DNA of 64,000 nucleotides from Fragilaria radians (taxonomy: Eukaryota > Bacillariophyta > Fragilariophyceae > Fragilariales > Fragilariaceae), in contig CAAAJI010000001.1 in NCBI GenBank assembly GCA_900642245.1, forward strand, positions 1,074,510 through 1,138,509, written 5' to 3'. The translations under genes and the position numbers were made by a program. Positions 1 through 9,729 of this stretch are shown piece after piece. The notes under the pieces were generated by a model. The model saw only the letters and a program-made list of their open reading frames with translations. It was not told where the DNA came from and did no database searches. The first letter of the stretch is position 1; every line of letters starts with the position of its first letter.

Positions 1-1167
1 TAAATCGATAGATAACAGTTTGTTTTCTCCAGAAACATCTTTCCAGGATTCAGATAATGACTGATCATTCGTTATTTTTGCGCATTTATGGAACTTCACA
101 TTGTTAGTTGCACTTCTTGTGCTGCGTGTTCACACCTTCAAATGCTTTTACGTTGTCCATTAAGGTTTGGACAAGGGTAACGATGTGGGTACATGGGATA
201 ATCAATATAGTCATGTACCGTCAATCTCTCCTTCGTCAATTACGGAGAGGTCTATTTACTCTTTTTGCTGCACTGTTAATTTTTTAATTTAGGTTTTGCC
301 TAACCTTTTTATCTGAATGCTACGACGTCTAGAAATGAAAAGTTCTGGCATTTATGTTTATCATTCTGTGCAAACAATCTCAAGGCAAATTTTAACGGTT
401 GAACTTCTTCAAAGATAAATATAGACTGCTGATGTAATTGCCAACCTTTGACTTAGAAAAAGATTGATTACTGTAGTGATTCCCAAAAAAAAAACCATAA
501 TGTTGAGATTCTGAACTTCAAAAGCTTTGTAGTTGGCTGTTTCTAGGATTGATACTTAATCCTTTTCTAAGGGAAAATGTTATGTTCAGGTCATTGGGAA
601 TGACACTAGATAGTCACGCTTTAATGCGAAGAGATAGTTTGTCAGCGGACTAAATTCTTGAAGGCTCTAACCTGCATTAATCTATGCCGTTAGCTTATAT
701 ACTTTGACTGGAAATACATTAGCTGAGTTAGTAGGAACAACGAAAAGTGAGAAAGGAAAGTCATCCAGCAAGGAATTTAATTTGATGACCTGACTGTGGA
801 ATACAGGTATACATTCTGGAAACTGTTTCACACAACAACAGTATGGGACTTGAAAACCATACTCATTACTCAACAAATTGTCAGTACTTGTATAGTAAGA
901 GGAGTGATTGCAAAGAGTTAAATCATGGTTCCAGAAAGGAAATTGAGTCAATATATTTGTATTGTATTTGTCAAACGCAAGTGTTGCCTTGAGAAAGAGT
1001 TCATTTTCCAGACAGTAATTTAGATCCCAATCCCAAAATAAAAAGTGAAAAAAGTCGAAAGTTCATTTACCAATTAGAATGCTTCGATTTGCAAGAGGGA
1101 CATTCGAAATGGAAGAAATTTTTGATTGAAAAGGAAAAATACATATTTTTTTGCATTTAACGTTGTT
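1..1167. other. Intergenic, no gene seen
   Basis: This AT-rich stretch is dense in stops on both strands. I see no conserved protein block, tRNA-like fold or tandem repeat. A short minus-strand open frame near 682-951 has no recognisable features and is probably chance. An upstream exon or the 5' UTR of the next gene may lie at the right edge. Confidence 0.5.
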
Positions 1168-1887
1168 ATGAATAACCTTGCAGGCCCCTTGATAATCCTT
1201 CGATGGAAGGGGGCGATCTGTCCATGTTTAGAATCAGGAGAAGATAAGGCAGCGCGTCGAAGTCTAGAGATCTTAGATGGATTGCAAGTCAGATGGTACA
1301 GTGCAGGAAAGGATGGTAACAAGTCTCTTGGCGGCATGATGAGTGGCTGGTTTGGAACTACTGCTTCAAAGGACGACGCAGTCGAGGCCTCATTGGTGTG
1401 GATTGATGCAGAAAAGGGCCCTGAACTTCAAATTAAGCCGCAGCAAATAGTAGCCGAAGAGGGAGAGCTCTCCTTAAAAAAACAGTCAGTAGGCTACATA
1501 AAAACGATTCCATTGAAACAAGTTGACAAGGTTGTGCTTCACGATGAGTCAAATATTTCACTCCAGGCAAAGAAAGAAAATGGAAAGTATCAGGATCTTG
1601 CGATCATCGGAATAATTGTGGGTGACGCCAAAGAAATTCATGAAGCATTGTGTCATATGCAAAACTGGAACACAAGAAGGTTAGAATCAATACCTGAAGA
1701 AGATCGGGAACTCGATGAAGAAGTTGGAATCCGCCAAAAGGCGCAGAAGGCTGCTCACTTTGCAAGACGTGAAATTGAGCTTCAGCAACAGCGGAGGGAG
1801 AGAGAAAAGCGTAAAGCAGAATATGTGAAGGGAAGTGGCGGACTAAAATATACAGCCTTGGCCATGGCAAATCGCTCAGATGACTAA
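1168..1887 (+). CDS. Conserved hypothetical protein with C-terminal coiled coil
   Basis: I do not recognise a named family. The frame opens upstream at 1126 with a TTG, so the first ATG is at 1168, giving 239 residues. The N-terminal two-thirds reads like a compact beta-rich domain: alternating hydrophobic strands, a Gly/Trp motif GMMSGWFG near residues 60-67, then IKTIPLKQVDKVVLHD and a segment rich in Ile and Val around 145-155. A PH-like fold is possible but is only an inference. The last 70 residues are highly charged and Gln/Arg/Glu-rich (RREIELQQQRREREKRK), as expected for a helix or coiled coil. No signal peptide or membrane span is visible, so it is probably cytosolic. A consensus-like splice acceptor (cttgcag) ends at 1183, so the true start could lie in an upstream exon that I could not place. 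Confidence 0.7.
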   Translation: MNNLAGPLIILRWKGAICPCLESGEDKAARRSLEILDGLQVRWYSAGKDGNKSLGGMMSGWFGTTASKDDAVEASLVWIDAEKGPELQIKPQQIVAEEGELSLKKQSVGYIKTIPLKQVDKVVLHDESNISLQAKKENGKYQDLAIIGIIVGDAKEIHEALCHMQNWNTRRLESIPEEDRELDEEVGIRQKAQKAAHFARREIELQQQRREREKRKAEYVKGSGGLKYTALAMANRSDD

Positions 1888-4243
1888 AAATAACCTTACC
1901 TAGTAGCTGATAACGTCCAAAAGAGATAAATCTCACCGCTGATTCCCATAAGCTAGAACAGATAGTAAGTTGGATATCAAGATTCGATGTAAATTTATCA
2001 CTTTCAACAGCTCCAACGTTCTATCCTTAATCTCTTAGCGAGAAAGTTATGATGTAGTCCGAAAACTAAATCTCGATTATTGGATGAACAAACCCCGCGA
2101 CTGAGAAACACTCACTCTAAGGAATTGAATATGTGTATGCAATCTAAAATGTTACTTTTTGGAACATTCGAATTTTAATCGCTTCTACAATGTACACTCT
2201 ATCAATTATTCATGTAGACAATATTTCAACCTCCTTTCAGCACAAGTTAAACTGCAAGTTGACACATAAATTATGTCGCTTACAAAAATCTGATCCAAGG
2301 GATAAAGCATGATTGATTGAGATAATTGGACTACCAAGATGAAGAAGATGTACTTTCACGTGTAGTAGAGCCTTGTGGAAATATTTTGTTGAGCCTGTGA
2401 TATTAGAAATCCATTTCATACGGTAAAGCATGGATAAAAACATACATAGCTGCTGGCCCTGAATTACTGCGCTGAAACATTACCAAAACTGGGCTAAAGC
2501 AAGCTAAAGGTGATCCGGAGTAGGAAACTCTTTTAGCAATGATATCGACGCCGCTGAATATAGATCTACACTTGGTCATCCTATCAGAATTATAACAATT
2601 GAGGGTTTCCTCATGCTATATCTGATTCAAAAAGTGACCAAGAGAGGGTCTTCAAATAGTTGTTACATTGATTTAATTTAGGACATTCTCTAAATCTAGG
2701 ATTGTTGTAAAAAAATTACTACTCAGATCATTCTGTGTATCCTATTGGGAGCCATCGAAATTTGAAAGCCTCTATTCAGAAGCAGAAGTGGAGCTTCCCA
2801 AGGCTCAAGGATCGTAGGTAAAAACATAAAAAGTCGTTTTGGCAAGGAGAAGGTGTATTTCATACGCTATACTTTTGCTAGATGACTCAACTATAGGATC
2901 GTTACCTAAACGTCAGAAGACTTTAGAGACGGTAACTTGTGTGACTCAGAATTAGTTTCATTTGGGATTACAGCAAGGGATTAGTGCGCAAGATGACTCA
3001 TTCCTAACTTTAGGCAATAAATTGCCAGCTGTATCAGGTGTTCTGGAGAAGAAACCTCATGACATATCATAGTATCAAGTCCATGTAATGATAGCAACGA
3101 AAGTGTTGGGTTTGCCCAAATAAACAATTAAACAATCAGTAATCTTTCACGTAGCTGCCAGGTAAGCAAACACTTAATTATCTTTCAGTGAATTTTTTGT
3201 TTCGATGATGAAGGTTTTAGGCACATAGGTTTTTTTGCGGTTTTGAATGTATGATCATGTCATTGCAGACAAGTGATTCAAGGATTAGAGTAAGAATTAT
3301 GACGAAATCAGTGCGTAGTAGAATACAGTTCATGTATCAGGGGAGAATCAAGATTGCGTTCTTCATGTATTAATGTTCTTGAATTAAGAATGCAATAAAA
3401 AACTCATCAAGTCACAAAATTGCTTTTCCAGTTTGGTGTCAAGGAAAACAAGAATTTCAGATTATAAGGAACTTCGGGTAAATGGAGCACCTCTAGAGAT
3501 TTCCCCTCCGCACGAGGAAATTCCTGTATTATGAGATGCAGTTGGAATAAGAATATTAACAAGTCAAAATTGAAAGCCGAAAGGAGCTAATGATCGAAGA
3601 GTAAATGTCATACTAAGAAAATATTCTTCATAGATTCTACAAGAATTTGCAAAGAATTGATTTCAGGCAATAGTCCCAAAGATTATATTTTTTAGATTCA
3701 TCTCTAGGTTTTGATTTAGTCTTTTTGGTGATGCCTTAATCAAGATTTGACAATTTATAAAAGAGCTTTGAGCTCAATGGCCCCCTTTTGTTACCCTTCT
3801 TCACACTTTATTAAAGTCAGGAAAAACTGCATTTCATCAAGGTAACTTTGATAATCTAAGCATATAGATAAACAAATCATTTTATTTATAACAAAAATTT
3901 AATTTGTTGGTGTTGTTCGATGTTAGAAAGTCCTTGCTGCTTTAAAACTAAGTTTGGAACTCTGGGTCGCGGTATGCGGAGTTGAAATTCCGTCGAAACT
4001 AAATTTTTCGTTAATTAGATAATATTGCAAATTCCAAATTGATACCTACGTCATGCTAGCCTACCAGCGTAAAAACCTACTAAAAGCTTTTTTAGGGCCT
4101 TGCAATCGGAGTCATTTACATTCACTCCAATCAAAAGTTGTAGGAGCACTCAACGGTGATTCCAACGGTCCGATATTAATCCTCTCAGCATTACATAAAG
4201 TCCAATAAGACAGGAAATACACATTTGGAAGAATCATCAAGAG
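1888..4243. other. Intergenic with a transposon relic
   Basis: These 2.4 kb carry stops in all frames. The only protein-like trace is the copia-type RNase H relic listed separately (about 2890-3120). The stretch just before 4244 should contain the promoter of the next gene, but no specific element is recognisable. Confidence 0.45.
2890..3120 (+). pseudogene. Decayed copia-type (Ty1) RNase H fragment
   Basis: One plus-strand frame interrupted by two stops reads KRQKTLETVT, then GNKLPAVSGVLEKKPHDIS, a stop, and a tract ending KVLGLPK. This resembles the end of diatom copia (CoDi-type) RNase H domains, where KRQxTVETxT is followed by a GDN..V block and a K..(A/D)(L/I)xYHxVxEAIA block. The catalytic positions are not intact. 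I see no LTRs around it. Identification is by eye and tentative. Confidence 0.4.
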
Positions 4244-5638
4244 ATGCACCGTCGATCGAAGTCTCATCCAACCATGACGGAGAGTAAATTTATAGATGCA
4301 ATTATCTATATTGAAAGAAACGAAGATGATCCGTCTATCTTTTCACAGCTCTCTCCTTTCACTAAAACCAACGTTTACGATAAGACGGCAAGAAGGGCTA
4401 AATCTGACGTCGGGATTGAGAATTCAGATGCTAATAGAAGATTCAACAACTCAAAAAACTTCTTTAGTCCTAGACAAAAAAAACCTACGACACCCATTTC
4501 GCTTGGTATTTGTCAATCTCCATTATATAATCCAAGTATAGAACAATCTTTCTGTGGCGCTGACATAGCTGACATTTTTGAAGAGATTGGTGACATTATT
4601 GGAGGAGAAGAATTGGATGGTGCTGCGTCTGTTCATTCTGCGGCATCGCATGCTACTCCTAAGCAGGAGTTACCAGATTTCAGACTTGCTGCAAATGAAA
4701 TGGAGGCAGCGTTGGCCCAAGAAAAACATTTTTCTATCTTTGCGTTCGGAAAATGGTTGACAATGGCATCTATAATATTCGCACTTGCCGCGCTTACATT
4801 GTCCATATTTTCCAGAAAATCATTTAAGTTTGTTAAAATGAGAAATCTTGTCGAAATATCACCTCAACTGAATTTGGTACAGGATATTGGTCTTTATCAA
4901 ATGAATCTATGCTACAATGAAACAGGGGTCGATACCGATTCTAGGCGGATATTAGAACTTGAGGATATCTACCTCACTCGCTACTTGTCAGTTGAACAAA
5001 AACTAGAACGAGATGTTGGTAATCCGGAAAATCACAATTCATTGCGAGGATGCTTCATTCTAAATTTGACTTTGGAAATCGTGAAAGACTTTGTCTGGAA
5101 TGTATCTCGAGCATTTTTATCCCTCGCGATTGTATCAGGTTCATTCTTAGCTCTGATGCTGTGTTTGTCAATCTATTGGGAGTCTATTAATTTGAAGCCA
5201 GTCGCACTCGGTTTACTGCTTACATATTTCTTCCAATCCGTATCCTTCTTCTTCTTCGATTCAGAGTTATGCCGCAAATATGGTTGTGAAATGAGCGAAG
5301 GCAGTTTTGTTTCGGTTGCATCTTGCTTTTGTTGGTTTTTTAGTGGACTATGTTGCATTCGCATGGACATATGTTACCAAACCGAAAAACGTCGCAGATT
5401 GAGACGGCGGAAACGCGCATTGAGAAAGCTAAAGCTTCATCGCATGGTCAGTGGAGCTACGGCGCTCTCAACACCTGCACACATCGATGATAGAAGACTG
5501 TCTCTCGGAAATGCAATGTCACCTCGAAACCTTCAAGACAGTTTTGATGCAGAGAGCCAATACTGGTGTAATACTAACGCATCGGATGCTTGGTCTGATG
5601 GAAACACAACCCCAAATGGAAGACTCTATGATGTTTGA
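4244..5638 (+). CDS. Four-helix membrane protein, diatom hypothetical
   Basis: This is a 464-residue single-exon frame starting at ATG 4244; ATG 4274 (MTESKF) is an alternative. The N-terminal 160 residues are hydrophilic and Ser/Lys-rich without a signal peptide. Four hydrophobic segments follow at about 169-190, 290-312, 318-338 and 355-373. Between the first and second lies a 100-residue loop with Cys223, Cys270 and two Asn glycosylation sites (NET 225, NLT 274), so this loop is probably lumenal or extracellular. After helix 4 comes a very basic stretch (KRRRLRRRKRALRKLKLHR, about 382-400) that should stay cytosolic. The topology resembles tetraspan families, but I see no tetraspanin CCG or claudin motif. 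The function is unknown. Confidence 0.75.
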   Translation: MHRRSKSHPTMTESKFIDAIIYIERNEDDPSIFSQLSPFTKTNVYDKTARRAKSDVGIENSDANRRFNNSKNFFSPRQKKPTTPISLGICQSPLYNPSIEQSFCGADIADIFEEIGDIIGGEELDGAASVHSAASHATPKQELPDFRLAANEMEAALAQEKHFSIFAFGKWLTMASIIFALAALTLSIFSRKSFKFVKMRNLVEISPQLNLVQDIGLYQMNLCYNETGVDTDSRRILELEDIYLTRYLSVEQKLERDVGNPENHNSLRGCFILNLTLEIVKDFVWNVSRAFLSLAIVSGSFLALMLCLSIYWESINLKPVALGLLLTYFFQSVSFFFFDSELCRKYGCEMSEGSFVSVASCFCWFFSGLCCIRMDICYQTEKRRRLRRRKRALRKLKLHRMVSGATALSTPAHIDDRRLSLGNAMSPRNLQDSFDAESQYWCNTNASDAWSDGNTTPNGRLYDV

Positions 5639-5986
5639 CTTTGATCTTTGATTCTGGAAACACTCTTGAGTTTACAATTCACGTGTTTGCGCGGCAGGGG
5701 AATGTAGCAGTTGGCCGTCAATTCATAGCTTATGATCTGTAATCTTTTAACGCCTTTTTATTTAAATTTCCGATACAGTGCAGTTCTATTAATCCTACAT
5801 AGCCCATCATTTCATGTGCCAAACATATTTTCGAAATTTATTGACAACATGTGTCTCGCATCTATTACTTAGCATATTGGAGGGGTAATTAATTCAAGAA
5901 AAATTGATTGTTTTCAAATCGTTAACAGCCTTGTTCTAAAAAGAGAATTTACATCTTGTTAACAGGCAGACGAACGGAAATGAACA
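5639..5986. other. Short intergenic spacer
   Basis: This 348-bp AT-rich spacer separates two genes in the same direction. It should hold the 3' UTR of the four-helix protein and the promoter of the phospholipase-like gene. No specific motif was recognised. Confidence 0.5.
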
Positions 5987-7526
5987 ATGAGTACTTACTA
6001 TCATGAGGAGCTTGAAGTGACTCTCAACAAGCATGAAAAGTGTTTAAGACTCAGCAAGGAGGAAGTTAAATCATTCCGAATAGTGATTGGTCAAGACTTC
6101 AAGGTGCAAGATGAATTTCTGGAGGAAAACAGTGATGAATTGGAAAGCAATCGGGACAACAAGAACACCCATTCACGGTTAAGTCAAGGCAAACTCGGGT
6201 TGCCTTTGCCATGCTGGCGTTCTCTATCGTGTTGCTGCTGTATACTCCTATTCTTTATTACACTTGTGATTCTGATAACAATTTGGAGAATTGGGGTGTT
6301 CAGCTTTGTCAAAACTCGGATTAAAAGCGGCACAACGTTGAGTTCATTAGAGAATAAAATTGAAACTCCTACAATTGCACCATTTATGATACCGTCGGAA
6401 ACCTTGCGGTATCCATCGTCGCGACCATCTATCTCTACAGCACCATCATCAACAATACCATCGCTTTTGCCGTCCAGCTCATCTGCACCTAGCAATACAC
6501 CTTATCCAACCGAAGTCTCGTCGACGTATCCATCTCAATTTCCAACGTCGCCCACTACCATGCCGTCTTTGTATGATAAGGATTCCCTAGACACGCGTGT
6601 TTGCAATGGACTTGCATCAAATTGTAACATGAGAGCGAACGACATTATGTATGCCACGTCGCATAATGCTATGTCAAGTCAGGAAGATGGCTTCATCGCC
6701 TTCAACCACATACTTAGTCTTGAAGACTCGCTGGAGGCGGGGTTTCGAGGATTCTTACTGGATAGCTGTGACTGCGGAGAAATAGAAGGCGTTAAATTCT
6801 GTCATGAATACTGCTTCTCTGGAAGTCGAGAGGTCGAACCAGTATTCCTCTCGATTCTTTCATTTTTAAATCGATATCCACATGATATCATTTTTCTAGA
6901 ATTGCAAGTTAACGACAACTCACTATGGAGATTGTGGGAGCAAGTGCCCCAACAATTCAAGGACGTAATTTACTCGCATGCTAGTTCAAGGATAGAATGG
7001 CCAACTTTGAATGAAATGATTGATATGGGGAAAAGAGCGATTGTATTTCATCACAACGGACCTGATTGTGACGAAGGTTTGTGTCCTGAAGGAGTGCAAA
7101 CGTATGTGAATTCCTACATTCCTTATGCTCCGATATCGTCATACTCACTGTCGCATATCTATTTTTAGGTTTTGGAAGTATGGGTTTGAGACGGAATGGG
7201 ACCTTACGACTGTCAAAGATATTGCTGACTACGACTTATCTTGTAGAGTTAGAACTGGAAATTCCACAAGGCCAAACACTTTTATGCTTAATAATCACTT
7301 TTCAAATAGCCTAATTGGCTTACCGTCACGTCTGATCGCTGAGCAAATCAATAACCAGGATTTTCTTCAATCACGGCTAGATGCATGCACAAGTCTCATC
7401 GGCCGTCGGACAAACTTGCTTGCTGTAGACTTCTGGTCTATAGGCGATGTGATGGAGGTTGTGAATCGTAACAATGCGGAGTTGGCGGGAGGAAATAACA
7501 TATTTCAGCGTTACGGAAATTCTTGA
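5987..7526 (+). CDS. Membrane-anchored PI-PLC X-domain protein
   Basis: Two exons, 5987-7101 and 7169-7526, joined by a 67-bp phase-2 intron (donor GTATGT, acceptor tatttttag), encode 490 residues. After a charged cytosolic N-terminus there is one hydrophobic anchor (about 80-103, CCCILLFFITLVILITIW). A Ser/Pro/Thr-rich stalk of about 60 residues precedes a PI-PLC X-like domain. It contains TSHNAM with the first catalytic-type His, an SLEAGFRGFLLDSCDCGE strand, a second His in FCHEYC, and NHFSNSLIG and VDFWSIGDV near the end. Known family members cleave phosphoinositides or GPI-type lipids by general acid-base chemistry with two His residues. The type II topology would place the domain outside the cytosol. 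The substrate is unknown. The 3' end is uncertain: a second open frame continues to 7650 (see findings). Confidence 0.85.
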
Positions 7527-8179
7527 CCAAATAGACGTTAGAGAAGTTTCCCCACCTAGCGATGCTCCGAACAATTTATCATCCACAAATCGGTTGAGTG
7601 AACTTGACTGCGTTGAGGACATTAAGGGCTCATGTGCCTACGATCTATGAGTCACTCCTCTGTGTTCATTTCAATGTATAGTTGGAGCAGACTTATGAGG
7701 CTGTTATTTTACTAACCAACTCTTAAGGAGAAAAGAATTGAAAAGAGTTAGACAAGTGTACTTTTAGGTGATTTAATTACCAATAAGATGATCTTTGTAA
7801 TTCTCAGTTTTCTTGACAATTTATAATTTAATTATTTCTGTTTGGTGAAATAGAGAGTTACAAATGATGTGGACAAGTACTAGGATTTAAGTTAATATTC
7901 TCAACAGCATATCAAATTGACTGTTTTTTCATGATAATAGTGAAGGTTTGTTGATAAGGACTAGAAACCAGTATATTGAAAGAGTTCGTTTGGTTAGTTA
8001 ATATAGTTTTATGGATTTGCTCTAAAATATAATTTTAGTAATTATGATAGTTGAGTACTGGTTTCGCATTTCGTTTCTTAATTCTGAGTGAGTCATGTAC
8101 GGAATGTACTAGTACTAAGCTAAACAACGACTAATATCAGTACTTGTCGTATACCTACAACTTCTATTTTTGTTTGACG
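7527..8179. other. Intergenic, first 120 bp possibly coding
   Basis: From about 7484 to 7650 a frame shifted by one relative to the upstream gene stays open and looks coding (ending GSCAYDL). It may be the true C-terminus of the phospholipase-like gene. The remainder to 8179 is AT-rich with no recognisable element. Confidence 0.45.
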
Positions 8180-9607
8180 ATGGTAACAAAAAATGAAGTG
8201 ACACATACGTCAAGAAAACAATCCACGAAAACCCTTTCTTTACTTCTTCCTCTATTAATATATGCAAACTTTCGCATTCCGGTGACTTCTGGATTCTCGC
8301 CAAGGTCGTGGGAGCGTAAAAAGCCTTGTAATTTTAGAATTCAGCATTTGTTCCAAGTATCACGGAAGCCTTTGAGTTCAAGGAATGGTGTCAGTCCTGA
8401 TAAAATAAGCGGAGATCAAATCCCCTTTAATATTGAACTTACGAATACGACTGATTTAGAAATGGTATCAATGTCGGCTATTGGTTTAGCCTTTTCGATA
8501 GGTGTTATTTACGCTCTGGCTTCCACTACGACTCCTGAAGGAAACATTGAAATGGAAGGCCGCGCGTTCGAAACAGTTTATGCTAATGTAATGGATGCAG
8601 CTCTCCCCCGTGATGTGACTGATGTTCTCACCGTCGTTTTAGGGGAAGCGATTGGAGGATTCATCGGAGCAGTTTCGACATCTGTTGTTACCTCGATATT
8701 AAAACTGAAGATGGAGGTCAAGCAAAAATCCCTTTTAGTTGAGGCTGTTGCTGATGGTGATTACTTTCTTGCTCGCGCTGCGGTCCTACCACTCCTTACA
8801 GCATTTGGAGTACCAGAAATAATAGCAAGTGTAGCTAGCGTCCTAGTGGCTACGATCCCATATGAATTAGTTAAGTTAGGCCCGAAAAGAAGAGAGCAGT
8901 TACAAGCAGCGGATGATCTAAGGATGGAAGCCTTACTTCAGAGTAAAAAAAAGAAAAAGACGGGAAGAACATACAGGTTAAAAACTTCAGAAATTAGTAA
9001 TGAAGACATGCAGCCAAAGCCTGAAAGCTTGTTGGACATACCCGATATATTTGCTGACATAATTAGATGGTTGGAGTACGATGTTCTGAAATCAGACTTT
9101 GGAAATAAATTAGTAGATCCAAGTGGATATCTGCTCTCTCCTGGAGTAGAAGGAGCTATCTTTGGCTTTTTGGCAGGCCTGTCATCTCAACTTTATCTAG
9201 ACACGGTGAGGACGTATACAGATTATGGACCAGAAGAAAAGAGAATCGAGGCAAGAACGAGAAGCTTTTCTGGGTGGATAAGCTTATATTCTACGACATG
9301 TCTATCGACTGCGGCTCTCTTTGGTGTTTACGAAACTTGTAAGAAACCAATCTCATTATATGTTGCTGGAGTACTTTCAGGCGGTTTTGACGGTTGTTTG
9401 GGTAGCAGCAATGTCAAGGCCTGTTTGGACGCATATGTAAATAATAACCCACCTGAGCCTACTCTTGGAGCACAAGTCCGAGCCTTTATTACTGTCATGG
9501 TGAGTTTCTGGGATCGTCTCACGCTGGAAGGAGCGTACGATACGCAGCAAGCCGCAATAACAGCTCTGTTACAATTCTACAACGTGATTACTTCACATCC
9601 CACATAG
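8180..9607 (+). CDS. Plastid-type multi-span membrane protein, unknown
   Basis: The open frame starts with TTG at 8144, so the first usable ATG is 8180, giving 475 residues in a single exon. The N-terminus has a hydrophobic signal-peptide-like segment (LSLLLPLLIYANF) followed by VTSGF|SPR. This Ser/Gly-Phe junction resembles the ASAFAP motif of complex-plastid preproteins, and a basic transit-like region follows. Mature-part hydrophobic segments lie near AIGLAFSIGVIYALAS, a Gly-rich AIGGFIGAVSTSVV, AAVLPLLTAFGVPEIIASVASVLVATIPYELV, and GAIFGFLAGLSSQLYL, with a Lys-rich loop (SKKKKKTGR) between. I infer a plastid envelope or thylakoid membrane protein. No family with known function was recognised. 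It is convergent with the PPR gene, 122 bp away. Confidence 0.75.
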   Translation: MVTKNEVTHTSRKQSTKTLSLLLPLLIYANFRIPVTSGFSPRSWERKKPCNFRIQHLFQVSRKPLSSRNGVSPDKISGDQIPFNIELTNTTDLEMVSMSAIGLAFSIGVIYALASTTTPEGNIEMEGRAFETVYANVMDAALPRDVTDVLTVVLGEAIGGFIGAVSTSVVTSILKLKMEVKQKSLLVEAVADGDYFLARAAVLPLLTAFGVPEIIASVASVLVATIPYELVKLGPKRREQLQAADDLRMEALLQSKKKKKTGRTYRLKTSEISNEDMQPKPESLLDIPDIFADIIRWLEYDVLKSDFGNKLVDPSGYLLSPGVEGAIFGFLAGLSSQLYLDTVRTYTDYGPEEKRIEARTRSFSGWISLYSTTCLSTAALFGVYETCKKPISLYVAGVLSGGFDGCLGSSNVKACLDAYVNNNPPEPTLGAQVRAFITVMVSFWDRLTLEGAYDTQQAAITALLQFYNVITSHPT

Positions 9608-9729
9608 CAAAAGTGAAAACTTATATTGATAGTCAATATCATTCATTGAGCAAAGATTTAACTGCTAGCATTAAAAGTTCGTCTATCAAACCTATGCCTG
9701 CCATTAGTTTTATCTCTTTAACCATTTTT

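Noticed and set aside
682..951. 89-codon minus-strand open frame
   Set aside because: No signal peptide, conserved block or homologue-like pattern; expected by chance in this amount of DNA.
5173..5370. Minus-strand and alternate-frame open frames inside the larger genes
   Set aside because: They are shadows of clearly coding frames; none has its own conserved motif.
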